64,000 bases of DNA. Source: Amycolatopsis jiangsuensis. GTDB lineage: Bacteria > Actinomycetota > Actinomycetes > Mycobacteriales > Pseudonocardiaceae. The position numbers and the translations under genes were made by a program. Below are positions 44,286 to 54,112 of this stretch, piece after piece; position 1 is the stretch's first letter; each line of letters begins with the position of its first letter. The notes below the pieces were generated by a model. It worked only from the letters and a program-made list of their open reading frames with translations. It ran no database searches and had not been told where the DNA came from. The DNA is taken from contig NZ_JACHMG010000001.1 of NCBI RefSeq assembly GCF_014204865.1, positions 5,916,501-5,980,500 of the forward strand. The letters run 5' to 3'.

Positions 44286-45367
44286 CCATCGGCGACGAAC
44301 CTTCTTCCGGAGCGACGGGCGGCGGGGTGGTGCCTGGGACGTCGGCGGAGAGCGGTGGCGGAACGGTGCCGAGCAGCGGCGACGCACCGTCTCCCGCCGT
44401 GGGTACCTCGGCCGCGGAAGGGGTGGCGTCGGCCGCGCCTCGGCGTGCCCGGGTGATCGTGGCGTCCAACCGCGCCGCGCGGGGTGTCTACGAGGACAAG
44501 ACCGGTCCGGTGATCGTCGCGTGGCTGCGTGAGCGCGGCTACGACGTGCCCGCGCCGGTGGTGGTCGAGGACGGCGATCCGGTGGGCGTGGCGTTGCGGG
44601 CCGCGGTGGCCGAGCCCGTCGCCGTCGTGCTGACCACCGGCGGCACCGGCATTTCGCCGACCGACCGGACCCCGGACGTCACCCGCGGCGTACTGGACCA
44701 CGAGCTGCCCGGCGTCGCGGACGCCATCCGGGCTGCCGGTCTGCCCAAGGTCCCCACCGCGGTCCTCTCCCGTGGAGTGGCCGGGGTCGCGGGCCGCACG
44801 CTCGTGGTGAACCTGCCGGGGTCGAGCGGCGGCGTGAAGGACGGACTGCGCGTGCTCGAGGACATTCTCGGCCACGCCGTCGACCAGCTCGCCGGCGGCG
44901 ACCACCCGCGGCCCGGTCCTGCTGCCGGCGCGACCGGGCACGGGGTGCGGATCCTGCGTGCCGACGTGAGCGACCAGCCGTTGTCGGTGGACGAGCACGC
45001 CCGGCTCGTGTCGGACGACGCGGCCGGCGCCGTGGTCACGTTCGCCGGCGTGGTCCGCGACCACGACGGCGGCAAGGGCGTGCGGGACCTGACCTATGAA
45101 GGACACCCCACGGCACGCGATGTGCTCACCGAAGTGGTCGCCGAGCTGGCTGCCCGGTGGACCGGCGTCCGGGCGGTCGCCGTGAGCCACCGCGTCGGCG
45201 CGCTGACCATCGGCGACATCGCGCTGGCCTGCGCCGTCGCCGCCGACCACCGCCGGGCGGCGTTCACCGCCTGCGCGGACCTCGTCGACGAGGTCAAGGC
45301 CCGGCTGCCGGTGTGGAAACACCAGCACTTCACCGACGGCACCGACGAATGGGTCAACTCGCCCTGA
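44282..45367 (+). CDS. Fused molybdopterin adenylyltransferase (Mog/MoaB) and MoaE
   Basis: The 361-residue protein joins two enzymes. After a disordered 50-residue start, residues about 55-205 are a MogA/MoaB domain with VLTTGGTGISPTD and NLPGSSGGVKDGL, which adenylylates molybdopterin. Residues about 222-361 are MoaE, the large subunit of molybdopterin synthase, with VVTFAGVVRDHDGGKGV, HRVGALTIGD and LPVWKHQHFTDGTDEW. In mycobacteria mog and moaE2 are separate neighbouring genes, so the fusion replaces that pair. MoaD is encoded 1.4 kb away on the other strand. A strong terminator follows. Confidence 0.95.
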   Translation: MTIGDEPSSGATGGGVVPGTSAESGGGTVPSSGDAPSPAVGTSAAEGVASAAPRRARVIVASNRAARGVYEDKTGPVIVAWLRERGYDVPAPVVVEDGDPVGVALRAAVAEPVAVVLTTGGTGISPTDRTPDVTRGVLDHELPGVADAIRAAGLPKVPTAVLSRGVAGVAGRTLVVNLPGSSGGVKDGLRVLEDILGHAVDQLAGGDHPRPGPAAGATGHGVRILRADVSDQPLSVDEHARLVSDDAAGAVVTFAGVVRDHDGGKGVRDLTYEGHPTARDVLTEVVAELAARWTGVRAVAVSHRVGALTIGDIALACAVAADHRRAAFTACADLVDEVKARLPVWKHQHFTDGTDEWVNSP

Positions 45368-45384
45368 GCCGGCCTTGACGCCGA

Positions 45385-45426
45385 AAAGGGCCCCACCGCC
45401 AGGGGATTGACGCGGTGGGGCCCTTT
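45385..45426. terminator. Bidirectional terminator
   Basis: AAAGGGCCCCACCGC (45385-45399) pairs perfectly with GCGGTGGGGCCCTTT (45412-45426) around 12 bases. It can end mog-moaE on the plus strand (T run after) and rpf on the minus strand (also ending in T). Confidence 0.9.
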
Positions 45427-45481
45427 CGTTCGGACTACAGCGGAAGCTGCACCGGTGCCGGCCTCCCGAGGAGGCCGAGGA

Positions 45482-46295
<814 letters not shown>

Positions 46296-46381
46296 CGGAA
46301 TCCCGGTGTTGCTTGGTCGGTTCGGGGCCAACCGAAAAGCGACGGTACGTAACGATGGCCGTGATCGGAAATCATATGGAC

Positions 46382-46397
46382 CGTGACCTACATCACA
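46382..46397 (-). promoter_or_regulatory. CRP/GlxR-like binding site upstream of rpf
   Basis: Read on the minus strand, TGTGATGTAGGTCACG matches the mycobacterial CRP and corynebacterial GlxR consensus TGTGANNTANNTCACA at all but the last position. TATGAT (46376-46371) six bases further could be the -10. CRP-type control of rpf genes is known in related bacteria. Confidence 0.7.
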
Positions 46398-46772
46398 GTA
46401 ACACGCGCAACCTTCCTTCGATCCGCATGTTCTCCCAGGTCAGAGCGCCGTTATCAGGCCGTTTTCTGGCCGAGATATTTCACGGATCGTGAGGCTTGGG
46501 TCACGTCCATAAGACGTCAAGGGGCCATTCGTACCGCTAAAGCGCGGGTACCTTAACCATTGCCGTAGTGCCTCGCCAGTGCAGTCGGAGTGGTTCTGGG
46601 GAAACTGCTTGAATACGCCGTGAGCGAACTGCTTCGGAGAGTAGGTTTAAACGCGAATGCCGCTCAGCGTGGCTGCGACGCGCTCTGCGGTGGTCCGGAC
46701 CAACCGGCCGGATCGCGGCACTTCGCCGTTCTGTGCGGCACTCAGCCGGGTGAGTGGCGGGATGCGGGAATC
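46398..46772. other. Spacer between moaD end and rpf control region
   Basis: These 375 bp hold no supported gene on either strand. Most of it may be the 3' region of the moaAD transcript and upstream region of the rpf promoter. Base composition is a little less GC-rich than the neighbours. Confidence 0.5.
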
Positions 46773-47048
46773 TCAGCCGCCGGCGAACGGCGGGAGGACG
46801 TCGAGCCGGCAACCGTCACCGAGGGTGCGAGATCGGTCACGTACCGCGACCTCGTTCACGAGGAAGCTGGCGGCTTCGAGGACCCGGGCGAGTTGCCCGG
46901 GGTGCAACGCGCGCACCGCGTCGATCGCGCCGGTCACCGTGGTGCCCGCCGGCAGCTCCACCTTCTCCTCGTCCAGGCCGGCCGCGGCCCGTGCGGACGC
47001 GAAGTAGCGGACGACGACCGTCACCGCCTGCTGAGCTGGCATGGTCAT
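46773..47048 (-). CDS. moaD: Molybdopterin synthase small subunit MoaD
   Basis: The 91-residue ubiquitin-like protein ends PPFAGG, with the terminal Gly-Gly that becomes the thiocarboxylate sulfur donor to MoaE. VRYFASARAAAGLDEEKVEL and a FLVNEVAVRD strand are typical. The ATG at 47048 overlaps the moaA stop (ATGA), so it is co-translated with moaA; a second ATG lies at 47042. Its partner MoaE is the C-terminal half of the fusion at 44282-45367. Confidence 0.93.
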   Translation of the reverse strand: MTMPAQQAVTVVVRYFASARAAAGLDEEKVELPAGTTVTGAIDAVRALHPGQLARVLEAASFLVNEVAVRDRSRTLGDGCRLDVLPPFAGG

Positions 47049-48109
47049 CCGCCGATCGCACTCATCGGCCGGATCGGCTGCGCGAAGCCGGCCTCGTTGA
47101 TTTCGTGGCCCGCGAGCTTGCGCCACATGGTCGCCCGCCACGCGTCCGCCACCTCCTCATCGCGCGCGCCCGCGCGCACGAGGGAACGCAGATCCGTTTC
47201 GTCGTTCGAGAACAGGCAGGAGCGGACCGCGCCGTCCGCGGTCAGCCGGGTGCGCTCGCAGGCGGAGCAGAACGGCCTGGTCACCGACGCGATCACGCCC
47301 ACGTCACCGGGTCCGCCGTCGACCAGCCAGCGTTCCGCCGGGGCGCCACCGCGGGCCGCCGGGAACGGCGACAGCTCGAACTGCTCGCCGAGCTTGGCCA
47401 GGATCTCCTCGGCGGTGATCATGTCCGCGCGGTCCCAGCCGTGCTGGGCGTCCAGCGGCATCTGCTCGATGAACCGCAGGTGGTAGCCCTCGTCCAGGCA
47501 GAATCGCAGCAGCGGCGCGGCCTCGTCCTCGTTCAGCCCGCGCATCAGTACCGAGTTGATCTTCACCGGCGTGAGGCCCGCGTCGCGCGCGGCGGCGAGC
47601 CCGGCCAGCACGTGCGGGAGCCGGTCGCGGCGGGTCAGCTCCGCGAACCGTGCGCGATCGATCGTGTCGAGCGAGACGTTGATCCGGTCCAGCCCCGCCG
47701 CGGCGAGCCCGCTCGCGCGCTTGGCCAGTCCGATCCCGTTGGTGGTCATCGAGACCCGCGGGCGCGGGCGCAGTGCGGTGACCCGTCCGACGATGTCCTC
47801 CAGGCCCGGGCGCAGGAGCGGTTCGCCGCCGGTGAGCCGGATGTCGGTGATGCCCAGCTGCTCGACCGCGATGCGCATCAGCCGCACCAGCTCGTCGTCG
47901 GTCAGCACCTGGTCGCCGGGCAGCCAGTCGAGCCCCTCGGCCGGCATGCAGTAGGTACAGCGCAGATTGCACCGGTCGGTGAGGGAGACTCGCAGGTCGG
48001 TCGCCACGCGACCGAAGGAGTCGACGAGACCGGGATGCTCGGGACGGGGCGCGCTGGCGGGACCTCGTGTACCGGGGACGCGAGGAAACCCGAGATGTAC
48101 TGCGGTCAT
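47045..48109 (-). CDS. moaA: GTP 3',8-cyclase MoaA
   Basis: The 354-residue radical SAM enzyme converts GTP to cyclic dehydro-GTP. The N-terminal cluster is C47, C51 and C54 (RCNLRCTYC), with LTGGEPLLR nearby. The second cluster Cys lie in FCSACERTRLTADG and SCLF, and the protein ends in the functionally important Gly-Gly (SAIGG). A much longer frame exists upstream, but the ATG at 48109 is right after a TATCCT -10 element (48122-48117), so the mRNA is probably leaderless. Confidence 0.97.
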   Translation of the reverse strand: MTAVHLGFPRVPGTRGPASAPRPEHPGLVDSFGRVATDLRVSLTDRCNLRCTYCMPAEGLDWLPGDQVLTDDELVRLMRIAVEQLGITDIRLTGGEPLLRPGLEDIVGRVTALRPRPRVSMTTNGIGLAKRASGLAAAGLDRINVSLDTIDRARFAELTRRDRLPHVLAGLAAARDAGLTPVKINSVLMRGLNEDEAAPLLRFCLDEGYHLRFIEQMPLDAQHGWDRADMITAEEILAKLGEQFELSPFPAARGGAPAERWLVDGGPGDVGVIASVTRPFCSACERTRLTADGAVRSCLFSNDETDLRSLVRAGARDEEVADAWRATMWRKLAGHEINEAGFAQPIRPMSAIGG

Positions 48110-48328
48110 TGTGCCCAGGATAGCTCGGCCGGAGCGGAAAAGCAGAGGTGCATCGTGTCCGAAGTCACCGGTTTTCTCCGTGCCAGGTTTCCACGTGGTG
48201 GGACCGGTGCGGAATCCCTTGTCCAGCGCCGGATCGGGCCGGTCGCGGCGGGCACGGGAAAGCCTGCCGTCGGGGCCGCGCTGAATGATCGAAGCGTTAC
48301 CCGGAAAATCGGCGACCGCATGGCTTTT

Positions 48329-48347
48329 CCGCATCTGCGGCGATAAT
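48329..48347 (+). promoter_or_regulatory. Palindrome and -10 of the mod operon regulator
   Basis: CCGCA-TC-TGCGG (48329-48340) is a perfect short palindrome touching a GATAAT -10 (48342-48347). The ATG is 9 bases downstream, implying a leaderless message. The palindrome is well placed to be an operator for autoregulation. Confidence 0.5.
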
Positions 48348-48356
48348 GTTCCGGCC

Positions 48357-48761
48357 ATGCCGCAATTTCGGTTGTCCGAGGCCGCCCGGCTGCTCGGCGT
48401 CAGTGACGACACGGTTCGCCGGTGGGTCCGGGCCGGCCAGCTGACCGCGTCCGAGGACGCGGCCGGCCGCAAGGTGGTCGACGGGGCCCAGCTCGCCGGG
48501 TTCGCCCGAGCGCAGGCGGCCGGTCCCGAGGATCCGTCGGCGGTCGGGCGCTCCGCACGCAACCGCTTCGTCGGGCTGGTCACCGAGGTCGTCGCCGACA
48601 AGGTGATGGCCCAGGTCGAGCTCCAGTGCGGGGCGCACCGAGTGGTGTCACTGATGAGCACCGAAGCCGTTCGCGAGCTCGGGCTGCGCCCGGGCGTGCT
48701 CGCGGTGGCCGTGGTGAAGGCGACCACCGTCGTGGTGGAAACCCCGGAAGGAAGCAGATGA
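48357..48761 (+). CDS. MerR-like HTH plus molybdate-binding TOBE (Mop) protein
   Basis: The 134-residue protein has an N-terminal excisionase/MerR-type helix-turn-helix (FRLSEAARLLGVSDDTVRRWVRAGQL) and a C-terminal Mop/TOBE domain (residues about 63-134, RNRFVGLVTEVVADKVMAQVEL to AVVKATTVVVE). Such proteins bind molybdate and regulate or buffer it. The upstream frame is rejected because MPQF starts the fold and follows a -10 directly. The stop overlaps the modA ATG (ATGA), placing it at the head of the modABC operon. Confidence 0.9.
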   Translation: MPQFRLSEAARLLGVSDDTVRRWVRAGQLTASEDAAGRKVVDGAQLAGFARAQAAGPEDPSAVGRSARNRFVGLVTEVVADKVMAQVELQCGAHRVVSLMSTEAVRELGLRPGVLAVAVVKATTVVVETPEGSR

Positions 48762-49561
48762 AGAAGCTCGCCCTAGTCGCTGCCGGCACCACGGCGGTCG
48801 CCCTGCTCGCGGGTGCGTGCAGTTCGGGCGACGAGCCCAGCAGCAGTGCCGGTCCGGGATCGAGCGCGGCGCCCGCGCCGAGCAGCGGCACGCTGACCGT
48901 GTTCGCCGCGGCCTCGCTGACCGAATCGTTCACCGCGCTGGGCAAGCAGTTCGAGGCCGCGCACCCGGGGGTCAAGGTCTCCTTCGACTTCGAGGGCTCC
49001 TCGTCCCTGGTCCAGAAGCTGGACAACGGGGCCAAGGCGGACGTGTTCGCCTCGGCCGACGAGAAGAACATGACCAAGGCGGTCGACGGTGGCGTGATCG
49101 ACGGGCAGCCCACCGTGTTCGCCACCAACAAGCTGGCCATCGCGGTGGCCAAGGGCAACCCGAAGGGCATCAAGTCCTTCGCCGACCTGGCCGGGGACGG
49201 GCTCACCGTCGTGGTCTGCGCGCCGCAGGTGCCGTGTGGTTCGGCCACCGAGAAGGTGGAGAAGAGCACCGGAACCACGCTCAAGCCGGCGAGCGAGGAA
49301 AAAGACGTGAAGCAGGTCCTGACGAAGGTCCAGTCCGGGGACGCGGACGCCGGGCTGGTGTACGTGACCGACGCCACGTCCGCGTCGGGCAAGGTGGACA
49401 AGGTCGACTTCCCGGAGTCGGCGGGCGCGGTCAACAACTATCCGATCGCCTCGGTGAAGGACGCGCCGCAGGCGGCGCTGGCCAAGCAGTTCACCGACTT
49501 CGTGCTCGGTGCGCAGGGCAAGGCGGAGCTGACCAAGGTCGGGTTTGGCACGGCCCGGTAG
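48758..49561 (+). CDS. modA: Molybdate-binding lipoprotein ModA
   Basis: The 267-residue protein has a lipoprotein signal (LLAGACSSG) and the ModA fold: [39 protein letters not shown] and [14 protein letters not shown], with an AGLVYVTDA segment near the end. It captures molybdate for the ModBC transporter. GGAAGGAAG precedes the ATG. The gene overlaps both neighbours, so regulator, modA, modB and modC form one operon. Confidence 0.95.
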   Translation: MKKLALVAAGTTAVALLAGACSSGDEPSSSAGPGSSAAPAPSSGTLTVFAAASLTESFTALGKQFEAAHPGVKVSFDFEGSSSLVQKLDNGAKADVFASADEKNMTKAVDGGVIDGQPTVFATNKLAIAVAKGNPKGIKSFADLAGDGLTVVVCAPQVPCGSATEKVEKSTGTTLKPASEEKDVKQVLTKVQSGDADAGLVYVTDATSASGKVDKVDFPESAGAVNNYPIASVKDAPQAALAKQFTDFVLGAQGKAELTKVGFGTAR

Positions 49562-50384
49562 GGGCGGTTCGGGTGCGGCGGCCGGTTCCCGGCCGCCGCA
49601 TTCGCGTCTTCCCCTCGTGCTCTGGTTCCCCGCCGTCCTCGCGCTGGCGCTGGTGGTGCTGCCGGTCGTCGGCCTGCTGGTGCGCACGAATCTGACCAGG
49701 TTCCCCTCGCTGCTGGTGACTCCGTCGTCACTGCACGCGCTGCAGCTGTCGGTGACGACCGCCGCACTGTCCACTGTGGCGTGTGTCGTGCTCGGGGTGC
49801 CGCTGGCGGTGGTATTGGCCCGCTCCCGCGTACCCGGCGTACGGCTGCTGCGCTCGGTCGTGCTGCTGCCGCTCGTGCTGCCGCCGGTGGTCGGCGGGCT
49901 GGCGCTGCTGTATCTGCTGGGCCGCAAGGGTTTTCTCGGTCAGCTGGTGAACTGGCTGATCGGCGAGCAGGTGCCGTTCACCACAGGCGCGGTGGTGATC
50001 GCGCAGACGTTCGTGGCGATGCCGTTCCTGGTGGTCAGCCTGGAAGGTGCGTTGCGTGGTTCGGGGGACCGCTACGAACAGGTCGCGGCCACGCTCGGCG
50101 CGCGCCCGTGGACGGTGTTCCGCCGGGTCACGCTGCCGCTGCTGCTGCCCGCGCTCGGTTCCGGCATGGTGCTGAGTTTCGCGCGTGCGCTCGGCGAATT
50201 CGGGGCGACCATCACCTTCGCCGGAAGCCTGGAAGGCGTCACCCGTACCTTGCCGCTCGAGGTGTACAACCAGGCCGAGGTGGACATCGACAGCGCGGTG
50301 GCGCTCGCGTTGCTGCTCATCGTGGTCGCCATCGTGGTGATCGCGGTGGCCCGGCCGCGTTCGTGGGAAGGCGGTCTGCGGTGA
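49545..50384 (+). CDS. modB: Molybdate ABC transporter permease ModB
   Basis: The 279-residue membrane protein has about six helices and the permease motif [23 protein letters not shown] that docks on the ATPase; [12 protein letters not shown] is typical of ModB/CysT permeases. The start is uncertain: a TTG at 49545 (used here) overlaps modA by 17 bases, and a GTG at 49617 is the other option. Neither has a clear ribosome site. Its stop overlaps modC. Confidence 0.93.
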   Translation: MARPGRGGSGAAAGSRPPHSRLPLVLWFPAVLALALVVLPVVGLLVRTNLTRFPSLLVTPSSLHALQLSVTTAALSTVACVVLGVPLAVVLARSRVPGVRLLRSVVLLPLVLPPVVGGLALLYLLGRKGFLGQLVNWLIGEQVPFTTGAVVIAQTFVAMPFLVVSLEGALRGSGDRYEQVAATLGARPWTVFRRVTLPLLLPALGSGMVLSFARALGEFGATITFAGSLEGVTRTLPLEVYNQAEVDIDSAVALALLLIVVAIVVIAVARPRSWEGGLR

Positions 50385-51460
50385 CGCTCTCGGCGCGCCT
50401 CGCGCTTTCCCGGGGCACCTTCGCCCTCGACGTCGAGTTCACCGTGCCTGCCGGTTCCGTGCTCGCCTTGCTGGGCCCCAACGGTTCCGGAAAGTCCACC
50501 GTGCTGGGCAGCCTCGCCGGGCTGCTGCCGGTGCACGGCGCCGACGTGACGCTGGCCGGACGGCAGCTGGTGGGCCCCGGCGTCGACCTGCCACCACACG
50601 AGCGCCGGATCGGGCTGCTTTCCCAGGACGCGCTTCTGTTTCCACACCTGTCCGCCGTGGACAACGTCGCGTTCGCCCCGCGTTCGGCAGGGCAGAGCCG
50701 TGCGCGGGCGCGCGAGGCCGCGCTCCGGTGGCTGACCGAAGTGGACGCGGCGGAGTTCGCGAAACGCCGGCCGGGGCAGCTCTCGGGCGGGCAGCAGCAG
50801 CGGGTGGCGATCGCCCGTGCACTGGCCTCGTCGCCGGAGCTGCTGCTGCTGGACGAACCGTTCGCGGCCCTCGACGTCGACTCGGCACCGGCGATCCGAG
50901 GGCTGCTGCGCCGGGTGCTGCGCGAGGGGCCGACGACCGTGCTGGTCACCCACGATCCGCTCGACGCACTGGCGCTGGCCGACCACGTCGCCGTGCTGGC
51001 CGGCGGCCGGATCGTCGAACGCGGTCCGACCCGGGAGGTACTGGGTGCGCCACGCACCGCGTTCACCGCCCGGATCGCCGGGCTGAACCTGGTCGCCGGG
51101 GTCGCCACCGAGGACGGGCTGCGCACCGCGTCCGGCGAGGTCATCACCGGACTGCCGGCCCCGGACGTCGTGGTGGGCCAGGCGGCCGTCGCGGTGTTCG
51201 AGCCCAGCGCGGTGTCGGTGTACCCGCACGACGGGGAGCACCACGGCAGCCCGCGCAACACCGTCGAGGTCACCGTCGCCGGGCTGGAACCACACGGACC
51301 GGTGATCCGGTTGCGCGTCGCCGGCGGCCCGCCGTGGGCGGCGGGGCTGTCGGCAGACCTCACGCCGGCTGCGGTCGCGGACCTGGAACTGGAGCCGGGA
51401 TCGCCGGTCACGCTGTCGGTCAAGGCCGCGACGGTGGCTGTACACCCGGCCGCCGACTGA
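50381..51460 (+). CDS. modC: Molybdate ABC transporter ATPase ModC
   Basis: The 359-residue ATPase has Walker [12 protein letters not shown] (near residues 31-40), the signature [16 protein letters not shown], Walker [13 protein letters not shown] and a switch His in [11 protein letters not shown]-terminal TOBE/Mop domain (about 290-355) could sense molybdate and inhibit transport. The GTG at 50381 overlaps the modB stop by GTGA. It closes the mod operon. Confidence 0.95.
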   Translation: MTLSARLALSRGTFALDVEFTVPAGSVLALLGPNGSGKSTVLGSLAGLLPVHGADVTLAGRQLVGPGVDLPPHERRIGLLSQDALLFPHLSAVDNVAFAPRSAGQSRARAREAALRWLTEVDAAEFAKRRPGQLSGGQQQRVAIARALASSPELLLLDEPFAALDVDSAPAIRGLLRRVLREGPTTVLVTHDPLDALALADHVAVLAGGRIVERGPTREVLGAPRTAFTARIAGLNLVAGVATEDGLRTASGEVITGLPAPDVVVGQAAVAVFEPSAVSVYPHDGEHHGSPRNTVEVTVAGLEPHGPVIRLRVAGGPPWAAGLSADLTPAAVADLELEPGSPVTLSVKAATVAVHPAAD

Positions 51461-51510
51461 TACGGTTCAGAAGCTGGGCTGGCGTGATCGAGAAACGAGG
51501 GCACGAGAAG

Positions 51511-52305
51511 GTGACCGAACGCCGCTGGACGTACCTGAGCGACATGGACGGTGTCCTGGTGCGCGAGGAGCAGCTCGTGCCACGGGCCGAGGAGTTCCTC
51601 GCCGAACTGCGTCGCAACGAGATCGACTTCCTGGTGCTCACCAACAACTCGATCTACACCCCGCGCGATCTGCGTGCGCGGCTGCTGCGCACCGGCCTGG
51701 ACATCCCCGAGGAGTCGATCTGGACCTCGGCGCTGGCCACCGCGCGGTTCCTGGACTCGCAGCGGCCGAACGGCACCGCGTTCGTGATCGGCGAGGCCGG
51801 GCTGACCACGGCGCTGCACGAGGTCGGTTACGTGCTCACTGAACGCGATCCGGACTACGTGGTGCTGGGTGAGACCCGCACGTACAGCTTCAGCGCGATC
51901 ACCAACGCGATCCGGCTGATCGAACGCGGCGCGAAGTTCATCGCGACGAACCCGGACGCCACCGGTCCCAGCGTGGAGGGCTCGATGCCGGCCACCGGGT
52001 CGGTCGCCGCGCTGATCGAGAAGGCCACCGGACGCTCGCCGTACTACGTGGGCAAACCGAACCCACTGATGATGCGGTCCGCGTTGCGCAGGCTCGGCGC
52101 GCATTCGGAGTCGACCCTGATGATCGGCGACCGGATGGACACCGACGTGCATTCGGGCATCGAGGCCGGGCTGCAGACGATCCTCGTGCTCACCGGCATC
52201 TCCACCGAGGAGTCGGTGGACCGCTACCCGTACCGTCCGACCATGGTGCTCGACTCGGTCGCCGACCTGATCGGGCGAACCGAGGACCCGTTCGGCCAAG
52301 GCTGA
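51511..52305 (+). CDS. NagD-like HAD phosphatase (HAD-IIA)
   Basis: The 264-residue protein has HAD motif I DMDGVL, motif II LTNNS, the capping-domain region with TNPDATGPS, a catalytic Lys in VGKPNPLMM and motif IV GDRMDTD. It belongs to the NagD/AraL group, which hydrolyses sugar or nucleoside monophosphates; the substrate is unknown. GTG at 51511 begins the conserved [13 protein letters not shown]. An upstream GTG at 51484 is possible. It lies 50 bp after modC in the same direction but is functionally unrelated. Confidence 0.9.
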   Translation: MTERRWTYLSDMDGVLVREEQLVPRAEEFLAELRRNEIDFLVLTNNSIYTPRDLRARLLRTGLDIPEESIWTSALATARFLDSQRPNGTAFVIGEAGLTTALHEVGYVLTERDPDYVVLGETRTYSFSAITNAIRLIERGAKFIATNPDATGPSVEGSMPATGSVAALIEKATGRSPYYVGKPNPLMMRSALRRLGAHSESTLMIGDRMDTDVHSGIEAGLQTILVLTGISTEESVDRYPYRPTMVLDSVADLIGRTEDPFGQG

Positions 52306-52342
52306 CCGCCACCCGGACGAGAACAGGGCCTATCGTCGAACG

Positions 52343-53137
52343 ATGAGCTTGTACGTGGTGGGGGACGTCCACGGACACCGGGACGCACTCGTCGACGCAC
52401 TGCGCGCCGAGGGACTGGTCGACGGCGACGGCACGTGGACCGGCGAGCAGGACCGGCTGTGTTTCCTCGGCGACTTCACCGACCGCGGCCCGGACGGCGT
52501 CGGGGTCATCGACCTGGTCCGGGATCTGCAGGAGCAGGCGGCCGACGCCGGCGGGTCGGTGCAGATGTTGCTGGGCAACCACGAGATCCTGCTGCTGGGG
52601 ATGTACCACTTCGGCGATCGCGCGGTGCCGTCCGACTTCGGCCCGCGCAGCTTCGCCCGCAGCTGGGAGATCAACGGCGGCCTGCTGTCGGATCAGGACC
52701 GGTTGACTCCCGAGCACATCGAATGGCTCACCGAACGGCCGCTGATGGCACTGGCCGACGACCACCTGCTGATGCACTCCGACACCCTGGAGTACCTCGA
52801 CTGGGGCGACGACCTGGAGTCGATCAACGCCTCCGTGCACGAGATCCTGACCGGCAACGACCTGGCCGCGTGGTGGGACGTGTGGCGGCGGATGACGACC
52901 CGCTACGCCTTCCGCGGCCCGGACGGCGAGGACAACGCCCAGCACCTGCTGGACGCACTGGGCGGCACGCGGATCGTGCACGGCCACAGCGTGATCGCCG
53001 ACCAGCTGGGCATCCACCCGACCCAGATCGAGGCCCCGTACCTGTACGCGGGCGGCAAGGCCCTCGGCATCGACGGCGGCCTGTTCGTCGGCGGCCCGTG
53101 CCTGGTGGTGCGACTGCCGTTCGTCCCGGTGGACTAG
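52343..53137 (+). CDS. Calcineurin-like metallophosphatase
   Basis: The 264-residue protein carries the metallophosphatase motifs GDVHGH, GDFTDRGPDG, GNHEIL and HGHSVI with the expected metal-binding Asp, His and Asn. It resembles bacterial PPP-like Ser/Thr or diadenosine-tetraphosphate phosphatases; the substrate cannot be told. It starts MSLYVVGDVHGH. Its TAG stop lies in the CTAG sequence into which an IS5-type element inserted; the duplication left the stop unchanged. Confidence 0.9.
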   Translation: MSLYVVGDVHGHRDALVDALRAEGLVDGDGTWTGEQDRLCFLGDFTDRGPDGVGVIDLVRDLQEQAADAGGSVQMLLGNHEILLLGMYHFGDRAVPSDFGPRSFARSWEINGGLLSDQDRLTPEHIEWLTERPLMALADDHLLMHSDTLEYLDWGDDLESINASVHEILTGNDLAAWWDVWRRMTTRYAFRGPDGEDNAQHLLDALGGTRIVHGHSVIADQLGIHPTQIEAPYLYAGGKALGIDGGLFVGGPCLVVRLPFVPVD

Positions 53138-53737
53138 GGTGCGTCTGACAATGCTCTGGTCCAGGTGATCACCGCATGCAGGACTACCGCTGATCGGTAG
53201 ACGATGGCGAGACAGTCGTAGCGAGTGGCCAGACCACGCCATTGCTTGAGCAGGTTGAATCGTCACTCGACCACGTTCCGGTGATCCCGCGGTCGCGCAG
53301 ATGCCCACGGATCGTCCGCGAGGAGTAAGCCTTGTCGCCGCCCCCTGGTGAGTCGGGTGATGTTGGTGGCGTGCTGATGCGCCCGCGCGATCGTCGAATC
53401 CACCGACACCGACCAATCCACCAGACCCGCCGCGTCTGCTTCGGCGAGCAGGCGCGGCAGCACGAGGTCCCAGATACCGTCGCCGGTCATCCGGCGATGC
53501 CAGGTCCAGATCGTCTGTCACGGACCGAACACCGCCGGCACATCCCGGCACGCCAACCCGCATCGATACCGGTAGATGATCCCCTCGACCATCGCCCGAG
53601 CATCAGAGAACGGACGACCACGCCGACCGGTGCGAACCGGCAGCAGATCCTCGACCAACGCCCACTGCGCATCCGAGAGCAACTGAGACCACCACACGGC
53701 CAGCGGCAACCGACGGAAACATCTGTCAGACACGCAA
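53138..53737 (-). mobile_element. Decayed IS5-family element
   Basis: About 600 bp are flanked by CTAG (53134-53137 and 53738-53741), a duplication of CTAG or its TA core. Imperfect terminal inverted repeats are visible: GGTGCGTCTGACA at the left and TTGCGTGTCTGACAG as the complement of the right end. The internal transposase is truncated and full of stops, so the element is dead. It sits exactly between two convergent genes. Confidence 0.75.
53145..53733 (-). pseudogene. IS5-family transposase remnant
   Basis: Reading on the minus strand from 53733, MSDRCFRRLPLAV to RYRCGLACRDVPAVFGP is the IS5-type N-terminus. A TGA replaces the expected Trp of FGPWQT; the frame then resumes with TIWTWHRRM and VDWSVSVDSTIARAHQHA. 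Next, an internal deletion and frame change lead to DKAYSSRTIRGHLRDRGI, and another joins to RNVVE, a stop, RFNLLKQWRGLATRYD and AVVLHAVITW. At least two nonsense changes and two deletions are needed, so no active enzyme is made. Confidence 0.85.
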
Positions 53738-54112
53738 CTAGGGCAGGTCCACGATCTCCTTGCCCAGCGGCATCAGGGAAACCGGGATCAGCTTGAAGTT
53801 CGCCAGGCCGAGCGGGATGCCGATGATCGTGATGCACAGCGCGATCCCGCTCAGGATGTGCCCGATGGTGAGCCACAGCCCGGCGAAGACGAACCAGACG
53901 ACGTTGCCCAGCAGCGAGCCGGCGCCCGCGTCCCGGCGGTCCACCACCGTCCGTCCGAACGGCCACAGCGCGTAGGCGGCGATCCGGAACGACGCGATGC
54001 CGAACGGGATGGTGACGATCAGGATGCAGCAGACGACGCCGGCCACCAGGTAGCCCAGCGCCATCCACAGGCCGGAGAAGACGAGCCAGATGAGGTTCAG
54101 GACCAGACGCAT
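53738..54112 (-). CDS. YccF family membrane protein
   Basis: The 124-residue protein has four hydrophobic segments and the duplicated YccF pattern: LIWLVFSGLWMALGYLVAG and VVWFVFAGLWLTIGHILSG, each followed by TIPFG or GIPLG and FRIA or FKLI. It is an inner-membrane protein of unknown role. The ATG overlaps the phzF stop by one base (TGATG). Its TAG stop shares the CTAG at the IS5 insertion point. Confidence 0.92.
   Translation of the reverse strand: MRLVLNLIWLVFSGLWMALGYLVAGVVCCILIVTIPFGIASFRIAAYALWPFGRTVVDRRDAGAGSLLGNVVWFVFAGLWLTIGHILSGIALCITIIGIPLGLANFKLIPVSLMPLGKEIVDLP

Noticed and set aside
48110..48356. Possible molybdenum-cofactor riboswitch between moaA and the mod regulator
   Set aside because: Both genes have -10 elements directly before their ATG, leaving no room for a structured leader.
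50728..52305. Long frame extending the HAD phosphatase into modC
   Set aside because: The upstream half is a shadow of modC; the family-typical N-terminus begins at 51511.
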